A stretch of 64,000 nt of DNA, taken from assembly GCF_900110465.1 (NCBI RefSeq), contig NZ_FODV01000011.1:62001-126000 (forward strand), in the 5' to 3' direction. The notes under the pieces are model-generated. The model was not told where the DNA came from and did no database searches. It worked only from the letters and a program-made list of their open reading frames with translations. The position numbers and the translations under genes are program-made. Below are positions 16,994 through 24,961 of this stretch, piece after piece; position 1 is the first letter of the stretch; every line of letters starts with the position of its first letter. This DNA comes from Halogranum amylolyticum. Lineage in GTDB: Archaea; Halobacteriota; Halobacteria; Halobacteriales; Haloferacaceae.

Positions 16994-17704
16994 CTAATTG
17001 GAATCGAAGTCGCCGAGATCGTCCGATTCAGCGTTAGCGGCTAATTCCGCTGAAGATTCTCGGTCGCCTGGCGTTGAAGCGGCCGGATTCGTCGCTTCGG
17101 TTTCACGGGCTCTGTCTGCTTCTTCGGCTTTTTGAGACGATGCTTCTTCGGGCGTAGATCCAAGCGATTCGAGGGCTTCAATGATGGCTTGCCGGTACTG
17201 CTCTGTGTCGTCACCAGACTGCTCGTGGGCCATTCGGGCGTACTCGTTGGCTCGGTCATCGAACCGCTCGATGCGTTCAAGCGTGCGCCGAGCAGTTGCA
17301 GTCACCCATCGATTACGGGTGTCGGCGTCGACGACCGTTAGATGCTCAGGGCGGAGTGAAACGTTGACAGTACCGTCGTCGGTTTCGTAGGTACGGGGTT
17401 TGCCGACAACGGCGACGAACGCAGGGGGTTCAGTCTCCCGAAGCATGCTGGCTGCTTCGGACTGATATTGGCCAGTGTAAACGAAGACCGTCCCCGTGGG
17501 ATCAACGATCTGTTCCTGCCAGTATTCGTTGTCGCTGCCGACATCCTCTGTTTCTGTGAGCGCCCCAACGATGAACACGCGGTTGGCTTTCGCACCGGTC
17601 GGTAACAGCGCATAGATCGGCGCTCGCTCGTCATCGTCCTCTCGAAACGTGTAGGTGGCAGCGTTGAACTCGCGGGCGAACGCTCGCTGGGCTACCTCTC
17701 GCAT
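16994..17704 (-). CDS. RPA-associated protein (COG3390-like, OB-fold), orphan
   Basis: A 236-residue protein. The first about 140 residues match the haloarchaeal RPA-associated family: REVAQRAFAREFNAAT, YALLPTGAKANRVFIVGALTE, FVYTGQY and an OB-like beta pattern; the tail is acidic and low in complexity. The family partners with single-stranded DNA-binding RPA in repair and is normally encoded beside an rpa gene. Here neither neighbour is rpa, so this is a lone copy, probably carried by the mobile region. It faces the small winged-helix gene with a 19-base gap. Confidence 0.8.
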   Translation of the reverse strand: MREVAQRAFAREFNAATYTFREDDDERAPIYALLPTGAKANRVFIVGALTETEDVGSDNEYWQEQIVDPTGTVFVYTGQYQSEAASMLRETEPPAFVAVVGKPRTYETDDGTVNVSLRPEHLTVVDADTRNRWVTATARRTLERIERFDDRANEYARMAHEQSGDDTEQYRQAIIEALESLGSTPEEASSQKAEEADRARETEATNPAASTPGDRESSAELAANAESDDLGDFDSN

Positions 17705-17974
17705 GGGGGCTGCCTTGACTCATCTGTGGGTACTCTCTCGGGAAGATGGAGTCCTTCAGGCTGTATGTATTTCGTCATAGTCACTAGCGATATTATAGCA
17801 ATTAGCGGAAATCTTTGGACTCTTCGACGTCACCTCCTGATATCTGCGTGCTGAACTCAGCGCGTAAGTCGGTCGGCCTCGTTTAACCTGCTCGGCCATT
17901 TTGATGTCTGAGCATGTTTATTTTTGTTTGAAAACATCACACAAGATATTTAGTTACTCGGTCGACAACTTCGA

Positions 17975-18084
17975 GTACATGAATCGACCGCGTTTTTGAC
18001 GCGAACCTCTTCGACAAGCTCACCAGCCTGATCGATTACTGCCACTTGCGCGTACCGCTTGTGTAAGTCGATTCCAAGGTACAT
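17975..18084 (-). pseudogene. IS110-family transposase N-terminal remnant
   Basis: From ATG 18084 the minus strand reads MYLGIDLHKRYAQVAVIDQ followed by GELVEEVRVKNA, the RuvC-like (DEDD) N-terminus of IS110-family transposases with the first catalytic Asp in GID. Similarity stops near 17975, so only about 36 codons remain. Confidence 0.75.
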
Positions 18085-18427
18085 GGTTTGTTCCTCCGGG
18101 ACGCCGGTGCGTGAACAGAAATTCACCTATACGGGCTTTCCCGGATGCCGCGAGGCGCGGCATCCGGGCTGTTTCGCCCAAGTCTCGGCTTCCTACGCAC
18201 TCGGACCAGTCAGCACGACGTGCTCTCGAGCACGGAACTCAGGTCGGTCTCTTGCGCCCCATACGTTGTTCACGCTTTCTATGGGTAGCAGAATTTCCAT
18301 CGAGTCAGAATTAGACTCACTCGGTGTGAGTAGCTGTCACGAGAGAAAAGAGGAAACATCAGGGCCCCCGGTATGCGAGCCAGAGGACGGTCGTACAGTG
18401 AGCGCGGACTGATTCAATCAGCAACCG

Positions 18428-18434
18428 TATATAT
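18428..18434 (+). promoter_or_regulatory. TATA box of the PQQ-propeller gene
   Basis: TATATAT is centred 26 bases before ATG 18457, the classic spacing for a leaderless haloarchaeal transcript. The promoter has outlived its gene. Confidence 0.6.
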
Positions 18435-18456
18435 CAGTATTCGATAGTATACGAGC

Positions 18457-19846
18457 ATGCGACGCCGTGCCCTCCTCGCCACGATTGCTACCGATGGTTC
18501 CGTGGCTATCACCGGTTGCAGTACGACGAGACAGTCCTGTGGACCACCCAAGGAGACGTTCGACAGATCAGGCGACCGCTGGCCGATAGCTGGATACGGC
18601 CCGACGAACACTGCCTACGTTCCAGCTGGACCGTCGAGCGGCGAGAGACAGTGGCAGACCGACCGTGAGGCTGGCAACGGACCTCGGCTGAACGGCTTGT
18701 TCAGTACCCCTCTCGTCGGCGATGGGGCGGAGTACGTTTCGATACGACAGCTCGATCGGCACGAGCTGGACTCTCCCGGCTACCTCGTCGCACTCGACGA
18801 CGAGACTGGCGAGCTGCATTGGCGGGTCGAACTCCCGTCTCTGGCAAGCGGCGACCCGGCACTCGCGGGTGAGACCATCCTCGTCGGCGATGGCCGGGGC
18901 GACACGACCCGTCGCCACCGCTGACCGAGTCTACGCACACGAGATGGATTCGCTGCTGTGTGCAGTTGACGCCGCATCCGGCGAGGCTGTGTGGGAGCGA
19001 AGCGTGGACGGACCCCATGGATCACTTGCTCTTGGCGACGATGTGGTCGTCGCGCTCGCTGAGTCCACGGTCCTTGGGCTGGACCCCGAGACGGGAGAGA
19101 CGCAGTGGACCGGTCCCGAGAGCGAGGCCGGCCTGTTCTAAGGTAGTCCAGTCATCGCTGATGAGACGGTCTACGTCCCGACCGAACTGTCGCTGCTCGC
19201 GCTCGACCTCGCCGACGGGACGATCAGATGGCAGCACACGACAGGCGAGGAGACGGTCGCGACGCCGGCTATCGTTGGCGATACGGTCTACTATGGCGAT
19301 TACGACACCTACGTTTACGCAGTCGATGCGATGACGGGCGAGGAACGCTGGCGCGTCAAGACGAACGCACACATCGACTGTAACGTCGCCGTCGCGGGCG
19401 GCACTGTCTTCGCTGCCAGCAAAGCAGGGGTCGCCCACGCGCTCGATGCGGCGTCCGGCGAGCACGCCTGGACGCACGACGTGCGCTCCGAGCCACATGT
19501 CACTGCGACCGATGGGTCCCATGTGTACGTCGGTACTGGCGGTCAACTCCACGCGCTCGAGGCCACGACCGGTACATCCTGCTGGTCGACTACCTATGGG
19601 GATACCAACGGGATCGGTATCGCCGTCGGTAACGGCCGCGTGTACACTCCACTCACCATATCAGGGTCAGAGTATGGCAGCCTCCCAGGCGTGCTTGATG
19701 CGGCGACTAGTGAGACGCTTGCCCCGACCCAGGGTGGGTTTGAGTCGCCCGACGCGAGGTTCTATAGGGGGACGGCCGTCGTCGACGGCGCGGTTTACGC
19801 ATCCGGGGTCGATGAGGGCGGAATCTCCCTGGCTCGATTCAGCTGA
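18457..19846 (+). pseudogene. PQQ-like beta-propeller lipoprotein, disrupted
   Basis: The N-terminus MRRRALLATIATDG and ITGC lipobox mark a Tat lipoprotein. Repeats typical of PQQ/BamB-like propellers follow (for example LVALDDETGELHWRVELPS, VYAVDAMTGEERWRVK, ALDAASGEHAWTHDV). The reading frame shifts by one near 18895, and an in-frame TAA sits at 19139-19141, after which the same frame continues to 19846. It would have been about 460 residues, an extracytoplasmic scaffold or quinoprotein-like domain. Two independent lesions make it a pseudogene. Confidence 0.8.
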
Positions 19847-20050
19847 GTTGGTCTGGATTCATGCTGTCCAAGAATTCGTGTACCCAAGAATCTTGGCAGA
19901 AATTAGAGATATTTCAGCGGTCGTGCTGAATAGAGAACGCGTATGTAGCACGGTGGATACTCTAAAGAAGGCAGTAACCGAGCGAGATTAGCAAACACTT
20001 CTGCTGGTTATGTTCTCAACATTTATATTGACAGAATAGAACCGTCGCGT

Positions 20051-20141
20051 GTGCCCTCCACACGCCGCCGTCAGTTCCTGTTGGCCGCATCCACTGCGAC
20101 TGCCAGCCTTGCCGGCTGTACCACCTCTCGGGAGCGTGTCG
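20051..20141 (+). pseudogene. Tat-lipoprotein N-terminal stub
   Basis: From GTG 20051 the frame encodes a complete Tat lipoprotein signal (RRRQFLLAAS, then SLAGCTT with the lipobox Cys) and about five further residues, then runs straight into a solo IS right end (20143-20192). The mature protein is gone, so its identity cannot be told. Confidence 0.6.
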
Positions 20142-20142
20142 G

Positions 20143-20192
20143 TTCCCAACTGCGGTCGGGATTCCCGCGTCTCAGGCGCGGGAGGATGTCAA
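20143..20192 (+). mobile_element. Solo right end of the TnpB element family
   Basis: The run CCCAACTGCGGTCGGGATTC, a hairpin at 20164-20182 (CCCGCG / CGCGGG stem) and the GGATGTCAA terminus match the right ends of copies 1 and 2, but no tnpB precedes it. Either a deletion scar or a small palindrome-associated element moved in trans. It terminates a lipoprotein gene. Confidence 0.7.
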
Positions 20193-20329
20193 CCAGCAGC
20201 AGTCACTCGTTCCTCCAGAGTCTCCCTCGACAGGCCGACAAGGATCGCATGCACAGATTCTGGCATTCGCAACTGCAGCACAAAAATATGGCCGCATACT
20301 TTCGGCAGGGTTCACATCGTTGCCGTAAT

Positions 20330-20587
20330 TCAATCTTGAATTTGTACCCACTCACGTAGGGTGTCTTCGTCCTGAACGACGAACTCTTCGGTCTGTGTTC
20401 GGAGCCTCCCCTTGCGACGAATGGTAACGAGGAGATGTGGCGAATTCGCCGGAATGGAGCGGCCGGTTATTTCGCACTCAAAGGTCTCGTCTGAGGCAAT
20501 CGACCGGTGTGCGATCCAGTCGATCTCCCAGTCGTCGCTTCGAGTGGGGATTTTCGCCCCCTTGTACCACGGATCAGATTCGCTCAT
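20330..20587 (-). CDS. Hypothetical small haloarchaeal protein
   Basis: An 85-residue acidic protein with one Cys (FECEITGR), a beta-rich middle (HLLVTIRRKGRLRTQTEEFVV) and a helical C-terminus ending in LREWVQIQD. The pattern looks like a compact beta-sheet domain with a single-strand transition, seen in small conserved haloarchaeal proteins whose function I do not know. No signal or TM segment. It stands alone between IS scars. Confidence 0.65.
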   Translation of the reverse strand: MSESDPWYKGAKIPTRSDDWEIDWIAHRSIASDETFECEITGRSIPANSPHLLVTIRRKGRLRTQTEEFVVQDEDTLREWVQIQD

Positions 20588-20847
20588 TCAGTCACCGCGT
20601 TCGGAGGAGAGGGCTCGTGAGAGCTGAAACATCGGGTTTCTGTGACGATCATCAGATGGTATGAGGATATAGAGTCGACCCGCTTTAATCTACTCGCTGA
20701 GAACAACCCAGAGACACACCCCAAACTTTGGCCTATCGCTCATCTGTCGGAGATTGTTGGTCCCATTCTCGTCACCAGACGGCTCTCCATCAACAATGTG
20801 CTACACAAGAGCGTATTCTAATCGTCTTATAAAGAGCAAGGAGAATA

Positions 20848-20867
20848 CCCGCGCCTTTAGGCGCGGG
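20848..20867 (+). repeat. Left-end hairpin of TnpB element copy 2
   Basis: Perfect 8-bp stem CCCGCGCC / GGCGCGGG with TTTA loop; compensatory change relative to copy 1. Confidence 0.85.
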
Positions 20868-20976
20868 ATGAATCCGACAACTCCTATACAATCCACCGTC
20901 GATGGCACGGCAGGATATTCCACGCCAACCGACACTATTAAGAAAACAACTTCATAACCAGTTATGAAGCCAGAAA

Positions 20977-22236
20977 ATGAGTCGAACCGTCCGAACCTTC
21001 GAGGCCACCATCACGAACCAGCGACAGGTTCGTGACGACCTCGACCAACTTGGATGGGCCGCCTCAAAACTCTGGAACGTCGGTCGCTACTACGCACAAG
21101 AACAGTGGGACGAAACGGGCGAGATTCCCGATGACGGGGAACTCAAATCCGAACTCAAAAGCCACGAACGCTACACGGACTTGCATTCTCAATCCAGTCA
21201 ACGAGTTCTTGAAGAACTCGATGAAGCGTTCAACAGCTGGTCTGGTAAACGTCAGAACGGCGATGACCGTGCCCGACCGCCCGGCTACCGCAAAAACGGA
21301 GACTCCCACCCGCGTTCAACCGTGTCGTTCAGAGCGGCTGGCTTCAAGCACGACGCACAGCTCACCCGCGTTCGCCTCTCGAAAGGCCGCAATCTCAAAG
21401 AACACCGCTCAGACTTCATCCTCTGCGAGTATCAGACTCGCCCAGACGTTGACCTGACCGAGTGAGACATTCAGCAGGTTCGAGCCGTCTACAAGCGCGA
21501 CGAGTGGCGGCTTCAATTCGTCTGTCGCACCACTATTGATCCGGAACCGCCGGGTGACGAGGTGGCAGGTGTTGACCTCGGGATTTGCAACTTCGCCGCC
21601 GTCTCGTTCGGCGGTGAGTCAGTGTTGTATCCGGGTGGCGCACTCAAAGAAGACGAATACTACTTCACGAAGAAGAAAGCCAAATGCGGCGATTCCTCGT
21701 CCCGGGAGGCCACTCGTCTTGACCGGAAGCGAACGGGTCGCCGGACACACTTCTTGCACGCACTCTCGAAAGCAATCGTAGAGGAGTGCGTCGAACGAGG
21801 TGTTGGTACACTTGTCGTGGGCGATCTCGGCGGTATCCGAGACGACGATGAGACAGGCGCCTCTCGGAATTGGGGCGACCACGGCAATCTTGATTTGCAC
21901 GGGTGGGCGTTTGACCGCTTCACGACCCTTCTGGACTACAAGGCGGAAGCCGAAGGCATCGACGTGGAGTTGGTGTCGGAACGTGATACGTCGAAGTCGT
22001 GTTCGTGCTGTGGTCACACGGACGATGCCCAGCGCGTCGAACGTGGACTGTACGTATGTGAGAACTGCGAGACGGTTGCGAACGCGGACGTGAACGGTGC
22101 GGAGAACATTCGGCAAAAGGTACTCCCAAGTCTCGCCACGGATGGCGGCGATAGGGATAACGGCTGGTTGGCACAGCCAGCGGTTCGCCTGTTCGACCGT
22201 AGTGAGGGCGTTTTCGCCCCACGAGAACAGTTGTGA
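20977..22236 (+). pseudogene. tnpB: TnpB, nonsense mutant (copy 2)
   Basis: A 419-codon frame from ATG 20977, interrupted by TGA at 21463-21465 where copy 1 has TGG (TEW). All other landmarks are kept: GVDLGICN (RuvC-I), GDLGGIRD (RuvC-II, again Gly for the usual Glu), CSCC...CENC zinc finger and ADVNGAENI. The upstream 162 residues and the downstream part (an in-frame ATG-less region with GTG near 21562) could each be made separately, but neither contains all catalytic parts. Copies 1 and 2 are broken at different Trp codons, so each lacks what the other has. Confidence 0.85.
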
Positions 22237-22314
22237 ACCGCGAACCGTAATATCCCAACTCAGCGGTGGGGGTGCCGTGGGATTCCCGCGTCTTCAGGCG
22301 CGGGAGGATGTCAA
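22237..22314 (+). ncRNA. Candidate omega-RNA (right-end) scaffold, TnpB copy 2
   Basis: Conserved with copy 1 in AATATCCCAACT and in the terminal hairpin 22285-22304, but with an inserted GC-rich segment between. The guide, if made, would start at 22315, just before the end of the ParA-partner gene. Prediction by position and conservation only. Confidence 0.45.
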
Positions 22315-22347
22315 TCCTCTCAATGCTCAACCGCCGGCTGTACAACT

Positions 22348-22794
22348 TTAGTCGTCGAGGAGCGGACCATCAACGCGTTCGTCCCGTGTTGCAATGAATC
22401 GGTCCGTGATATCCTCAACAGAGAGTTCGTTGACCGCAGCCTGCAGGAAGGCGTTGTGCAGTTCGCGTTTCTGGACCGCACCATAGCCGTTCCGTCGGAG
22501 AGCGATTTCAGCTTCGAACAGTAATCCGGACGGGCCATCGAGCGTTTCCCACGTTTTGGGGAGGCAATAGACGGAGTGTTGGGTCTGGCTTTTTGCCGTG
22601 GGAAATGCCGGATCAGTCTCTGGGTTGTAGCTGTTATCGGACTCGCTGTCGGCTCCGGTAGAATCGTCCCCGCTATCACTTCCCGAGAGGGTACCGGCCA
22701 ATTCGCCGAGAGCTTCATTACCCGGATCACCCGTCTCCTCGGTCTCGTCGTTGTTCTCGTCATTGTTCTCGTCGGCAAGATCATCGAACGGCAT
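22348..22794 (-). CDS. ParA-partner acidic protein, hypothetical
   Basis: A 148-residue protein starting at ATG 22794 and overlapping the parA stop by one base. The first about 65 residues are a disordered Asp/Glu/Asn/Gly/Ser run; the C-terminal 80 contain SVYCLPKTWETLDG and an amphipathic helical region (RRNGYGAVQKRELHNAFLQ). In haloarchaeal plasmids a small gene of this type often follows parA. It probably acts as the DNA-binding or adaptor component of the partition pair, which is inference from position; the right end borders the TnpB copy-2 terminus. Confidence 0.75.
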   Translation of the reverse strand: MPFDDLADENNDENNDETEETGDPGNEALGELAGTLSGSDSGDDSTGADSESDNSYNPETDPAFPTAKSQTQHSVYCLPKTWETLDGPSGLLFEAEIALRRNGYGAVQKRELHNAFLQAAVNELSVEDITDRFIATRDERVDGPLLDD

Positions 22795-23669
22795 CAGCGC
22801 ACCACCCCACCAACTTCGACAATCTGGGCGAGTTCCGCATAGCAGGCGAGCTGGTCACACTCGGGGTCGTAATCGCGCAAGGGTTGGCGAGCACGATGGG
22901 CCTTATCGATGCTGGCGCGGTGTCGGATACCTGGGAGCTCACCGTTGTACTCGCCGTTGTCGATGGCGTCCCAGTCCGAAGGTGTGAGTCGGGCGAAGTT
23001 AGGGACGTACTGTGCGAGGTCCTCCCGGCGGTTGAGGGCGTACAACAGGTTTCGGTCGCGGGTGTCGTGGTCGAGCCGTTCTGAAAGATCGGTCGGGACC
23101 AACGCGAGGAGATCGAGGTCGAAATACTGGCGAGCTTCCTGAATGAGGCGCTTATTGGTTTGGGTAATGCCGCTTTCCCACCCGCTTTCCGGCCGGAGCG
23201 GGACGATGAGGTGTTTGGTCGCGAACAGGGCGTTGTCGTTGAGCTTCCCACGGTTGGCGGGCGTATCGACGACGATGTAGTCGTAACTGTCGCCGAGGAG
23301 GGGGTCAACGACGTTTCGGTGGAGGCGTTGGCTGGAGGCCATCGCCGATTGGAGATTGGTTTCGACGTCTTCGAGAGCTTCGTGTGAGGGCAGTAGATCG
23401 AGGCTGTCGGTGACCGAGACGATGTGGTTGGCGGGGTCAGTACCGTCGATGAGGATCTGTTGGAGGTGGTTGTCGCCTTCGTAGCGGTCGCGGTAGCCGA
23501 GATTGAAGGTAGTGTGGCCGTTGTCGTCAAGGTCGATGAGGAGAGCAGTGCCGTTACGGCCACCGAGTTCGCGAGCGAGGTTGATTGCGGTGGTCGATTT
23601 GCCGAAGCCGCCCTTGAGGACGTTCACGGCGACGGCACGGGGCGATTTCTCAGGTTCCGATGTGGGCAT
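22794..23669 (-). CDS. parA: ParA/Soj family partition ATPase
   Basis: A 291-residue P-loop ATPase with the deviant Walker A of ParA (KGGFGKSTTAINLA; residues 19-26 carry the signature Lys), Walker A' LLIDLDDNGH, and YDYIVVDTPAN as Walker B. It binds and moves plasmid or replicon DNA along the nucleoid. The transcript is leaderless (TATA at 23693-23698). Divergent repeats at 23853-23882 lie about 180 bases upstream. Presence of a parA unit suggests that this IS-rich part derives from a plasmid or a megaplasmid segment. Confidence 0.93.
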   Translation of the reverse strand: MPTSEPEKSPRAVAVNVLKGGFGKSTTAINLARELGGRNGTALLIDLDDNGHTTFNLGYRDRYEGDNHLQQILIDGTDPANHIVSVTDSLDLLPSHEALEDVETNLQSAMASSQRLHRNVVDPLLGDSYDYIVVDTPANRGKLNDNALFATKHLIVPLRPESGWESGITQTNKRLIQEARQYFDLDLLALVPTDLSERLDHDTRDRNLLYALNRREDLAQYVPNFARLTPSDWDAIDNGEYNGELPGIRHRASIDKAHRARQPLRDYDPECDQLACYAELAQIVEVGGVVR

Positions 23670-23692
23670 AACGGCGGTTCATGCCCCGAAGG

Positions 23693-23698
23693 TATAAA
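23693..23698 (-). promoter_or_regulatory. TATA box of parA
   Basis: TTTATA on the minus strand, centred 26-27 bases before ATG 23669; predicts a leaderless parA mRNA. Confidence 0.65.
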
Positions 23699-23852
23699 CT
23701 GTGGTGCCTGTCGAAGATGTGGTTCTTGTTTTGCATGGTCGAGAGTGTACGAGAGGCACGCAGTATACCACATGTATAAAATTCACGAACTTCCTCACGG
23801 GTATAACATGAATAACCTTCTAGACTTTATCAACATACACGAATGTGTGAGA

Positions 23853-23882
23853 GTGAATGAATGTACTGGCGTGAATGAATGT
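23853..23882. repeat. Direct repeats upstream of parA
   Basis: GTGAATGAATGT occurs at 23853-23864 and again at 23871-23882, spaced 18 bases apart, embedded in GTGTGAGAG/ATGTGAGAG flanks that also recur. They could be centromere-like or regulator binding sites for the partition system. Only two clean copies, so modest support. Confidence 0.4.
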
Positions 23883-23921
23883 TATGCATGTGAGAGTAGA
23901 AGAGTTGTCATACCAAGGTGC

Positions 23922-24146
23922 CTAAGAAGCGTTTGTTGAGCAGTGATGTTGATCGCTGTGACCCGCTTCGGGGTCAGCCTCGAAGCATGTCCCGTGATCT
24001 TCTGTGGATGCAACGACCAATTCGGGTGCGGTCATCGGACGTGCGAGTTCGGGACGAGCGATCGGTCGGTCTTGCGCCAGCTCTGCTTGATTTGGCTGTT
24101 GTTCCTCCTCCATACATTCGTCACCGCCCTCGACCTCGGACCCCAT
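23922..24146 (-). CDS. Doubtful acidic ORF
   Basis: A 74-residue frame with an acidic, Pro/Glu-rich composition. No motif, no promoter seen, and it lies in a sequence without other genes. Composition alone is the support; it could be the tail of a lost gene. Confidence 0.25.
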   Translation of the reverse strand: MGSEVEGGDECMEEEQQPNQAELAQDRPIARPELARPMTAPELVVASTEDHGTCFEADPEAGHSDQHHCSTNAS

Positions 24147-24275
24147 CGAGATCTCGCTCGTTCTCGAAGCATACCCTCCATATTCGTCATCTTATCTCGT
24201 AGAGAAGAGGTTCCTGCAGGCTGACATCCGTCCTGAGCAATCTCTGGCGCCGTCGGGTTTCGAACTTACAGAAAT

Positions 24276-24315
24276 CAAGGAGAAAGCCCACTCCTTTAGG
24301 GGTGGGATGAATCCA
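24276..24315 (+). mobile_element. Solo left end of the TnpB element family
   Basis: CAAGGAG followed by a perfect hairpin at 24287-24306 (CCCACTCC / GGGGTGGG, TTTA loop) and GATGAATCCAAC, as in copies 1 and 2, with TTAC six bases before it. No tnpB follows; unrelated sequence (the MFS remnant) begins within 40 bases. Confidence 0.7.
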
Positions 24316-24349
24316 ACACTACATTTCACAACCCACCGACTTAGCGTGG

Positions 24350-24802
24350 CTAACGGTTGTTCGATAACAGGCCGCAGTCACTGTCACTCCCGCATTGCTG
24401 GCTCGTCGACCGGCGGCTCGAGTCGAACGCCGTAGGTGGGTTCTGGCGACCCGCAGCGATGTTGTCGTAGACGGCTTTGTTCGTTCCCGGAATGGCCGTC
24501 GCGTACATCGGCCCGAGGAAAAAGGCCGCCGCGAGCAGAAGGGCGTACGTGGGAGCGCCTGCGACCGTCGCAGCCCCGGCGGAGAGGCCGATGAGGCCGA
24601 CCACGAGCAGACGTCGTTCACCGAACCGATCGACCAATGCGCCGAGAGGTAGCAACCAGACTGCGTAGCCGATCGTGAGCGCAGTCACGACGAACCCGAC
24701 CGTGAACCGTGAAAGTCCGAAAGCGTCGCGAAAGAACGGCATCGCCGCAAACACCGTGTAGTAACAGATACTCGCCGAGATCTGCCACAGCGACACGAGC
24801 AA
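24350..24802 (-). pseudogene. MFS transporter N-terminal fragment
   Basis: The minus strand encodes about 120 residues of an MFS permease: LWQISASICYYTVFAAMPFF, GALVDRFGERRLLVVG (the loop 2-3 motif A) and GPMYATAIPGTNKAVYDNIAAGRQN. After AAGRQN the sequence departs from the family, and the other eight helices are missing. No good start codon precedes helix 1 (GTG 24802 lies in it). It is truncated at the side that carries the solo IS left end. Confidence 0.7.
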
Positions 24803-24961
24803 AACCGTCCGCGTTTCACATCCTGTGCGTGTCGGCGGCCTCTTCGCCGGCGTTCACACTGCGATGGATTCTCTCCCGTGCAGGCCAAAGTCGTCGAGAG
24901 CTCGGTTCCGAAACCCGAAATGGACAGTTGTGACTGATCCGAGGAACCGAGTTGTGCCGCG

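Larger units (their letters stand above)
17705..18456. other. Intergenic stretch with an IS110 remnant and no intact gene
   Basis: About 750 bases. Apart from the IS110 transposase start at 17975-18084 I see no credible coding frame. The right part (18427-18434) holds the TATA box for the PQQ pseudogene. The sequence is AT-richer around 17760-17970. Confidence 0.5.
20837..22314 (+). mobile_element. IS200/IS605-family element, IS1341-type (tnpB only), copy 2
   Basis: Same architecture as copy 1: CAAGGAG left end at 20837, hairpin 20848-20867, tnpB, right-end hairpin 22285-22304 and the GGATGTCAA terminus at 22314. TTAT again lies a few bases before the left end. Differences from copy 1 are scattered point changes plus a longer right-end spacer (22252-22284). 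Confidence 0.85.

Noticed and set aside
23424..23939. Plus-strand 171-codon frame over parA
   Set aside because: Opposite strand is an unambiguous ParA; the plus product is low-complexity Val/Glu with a Cys-rich tail.
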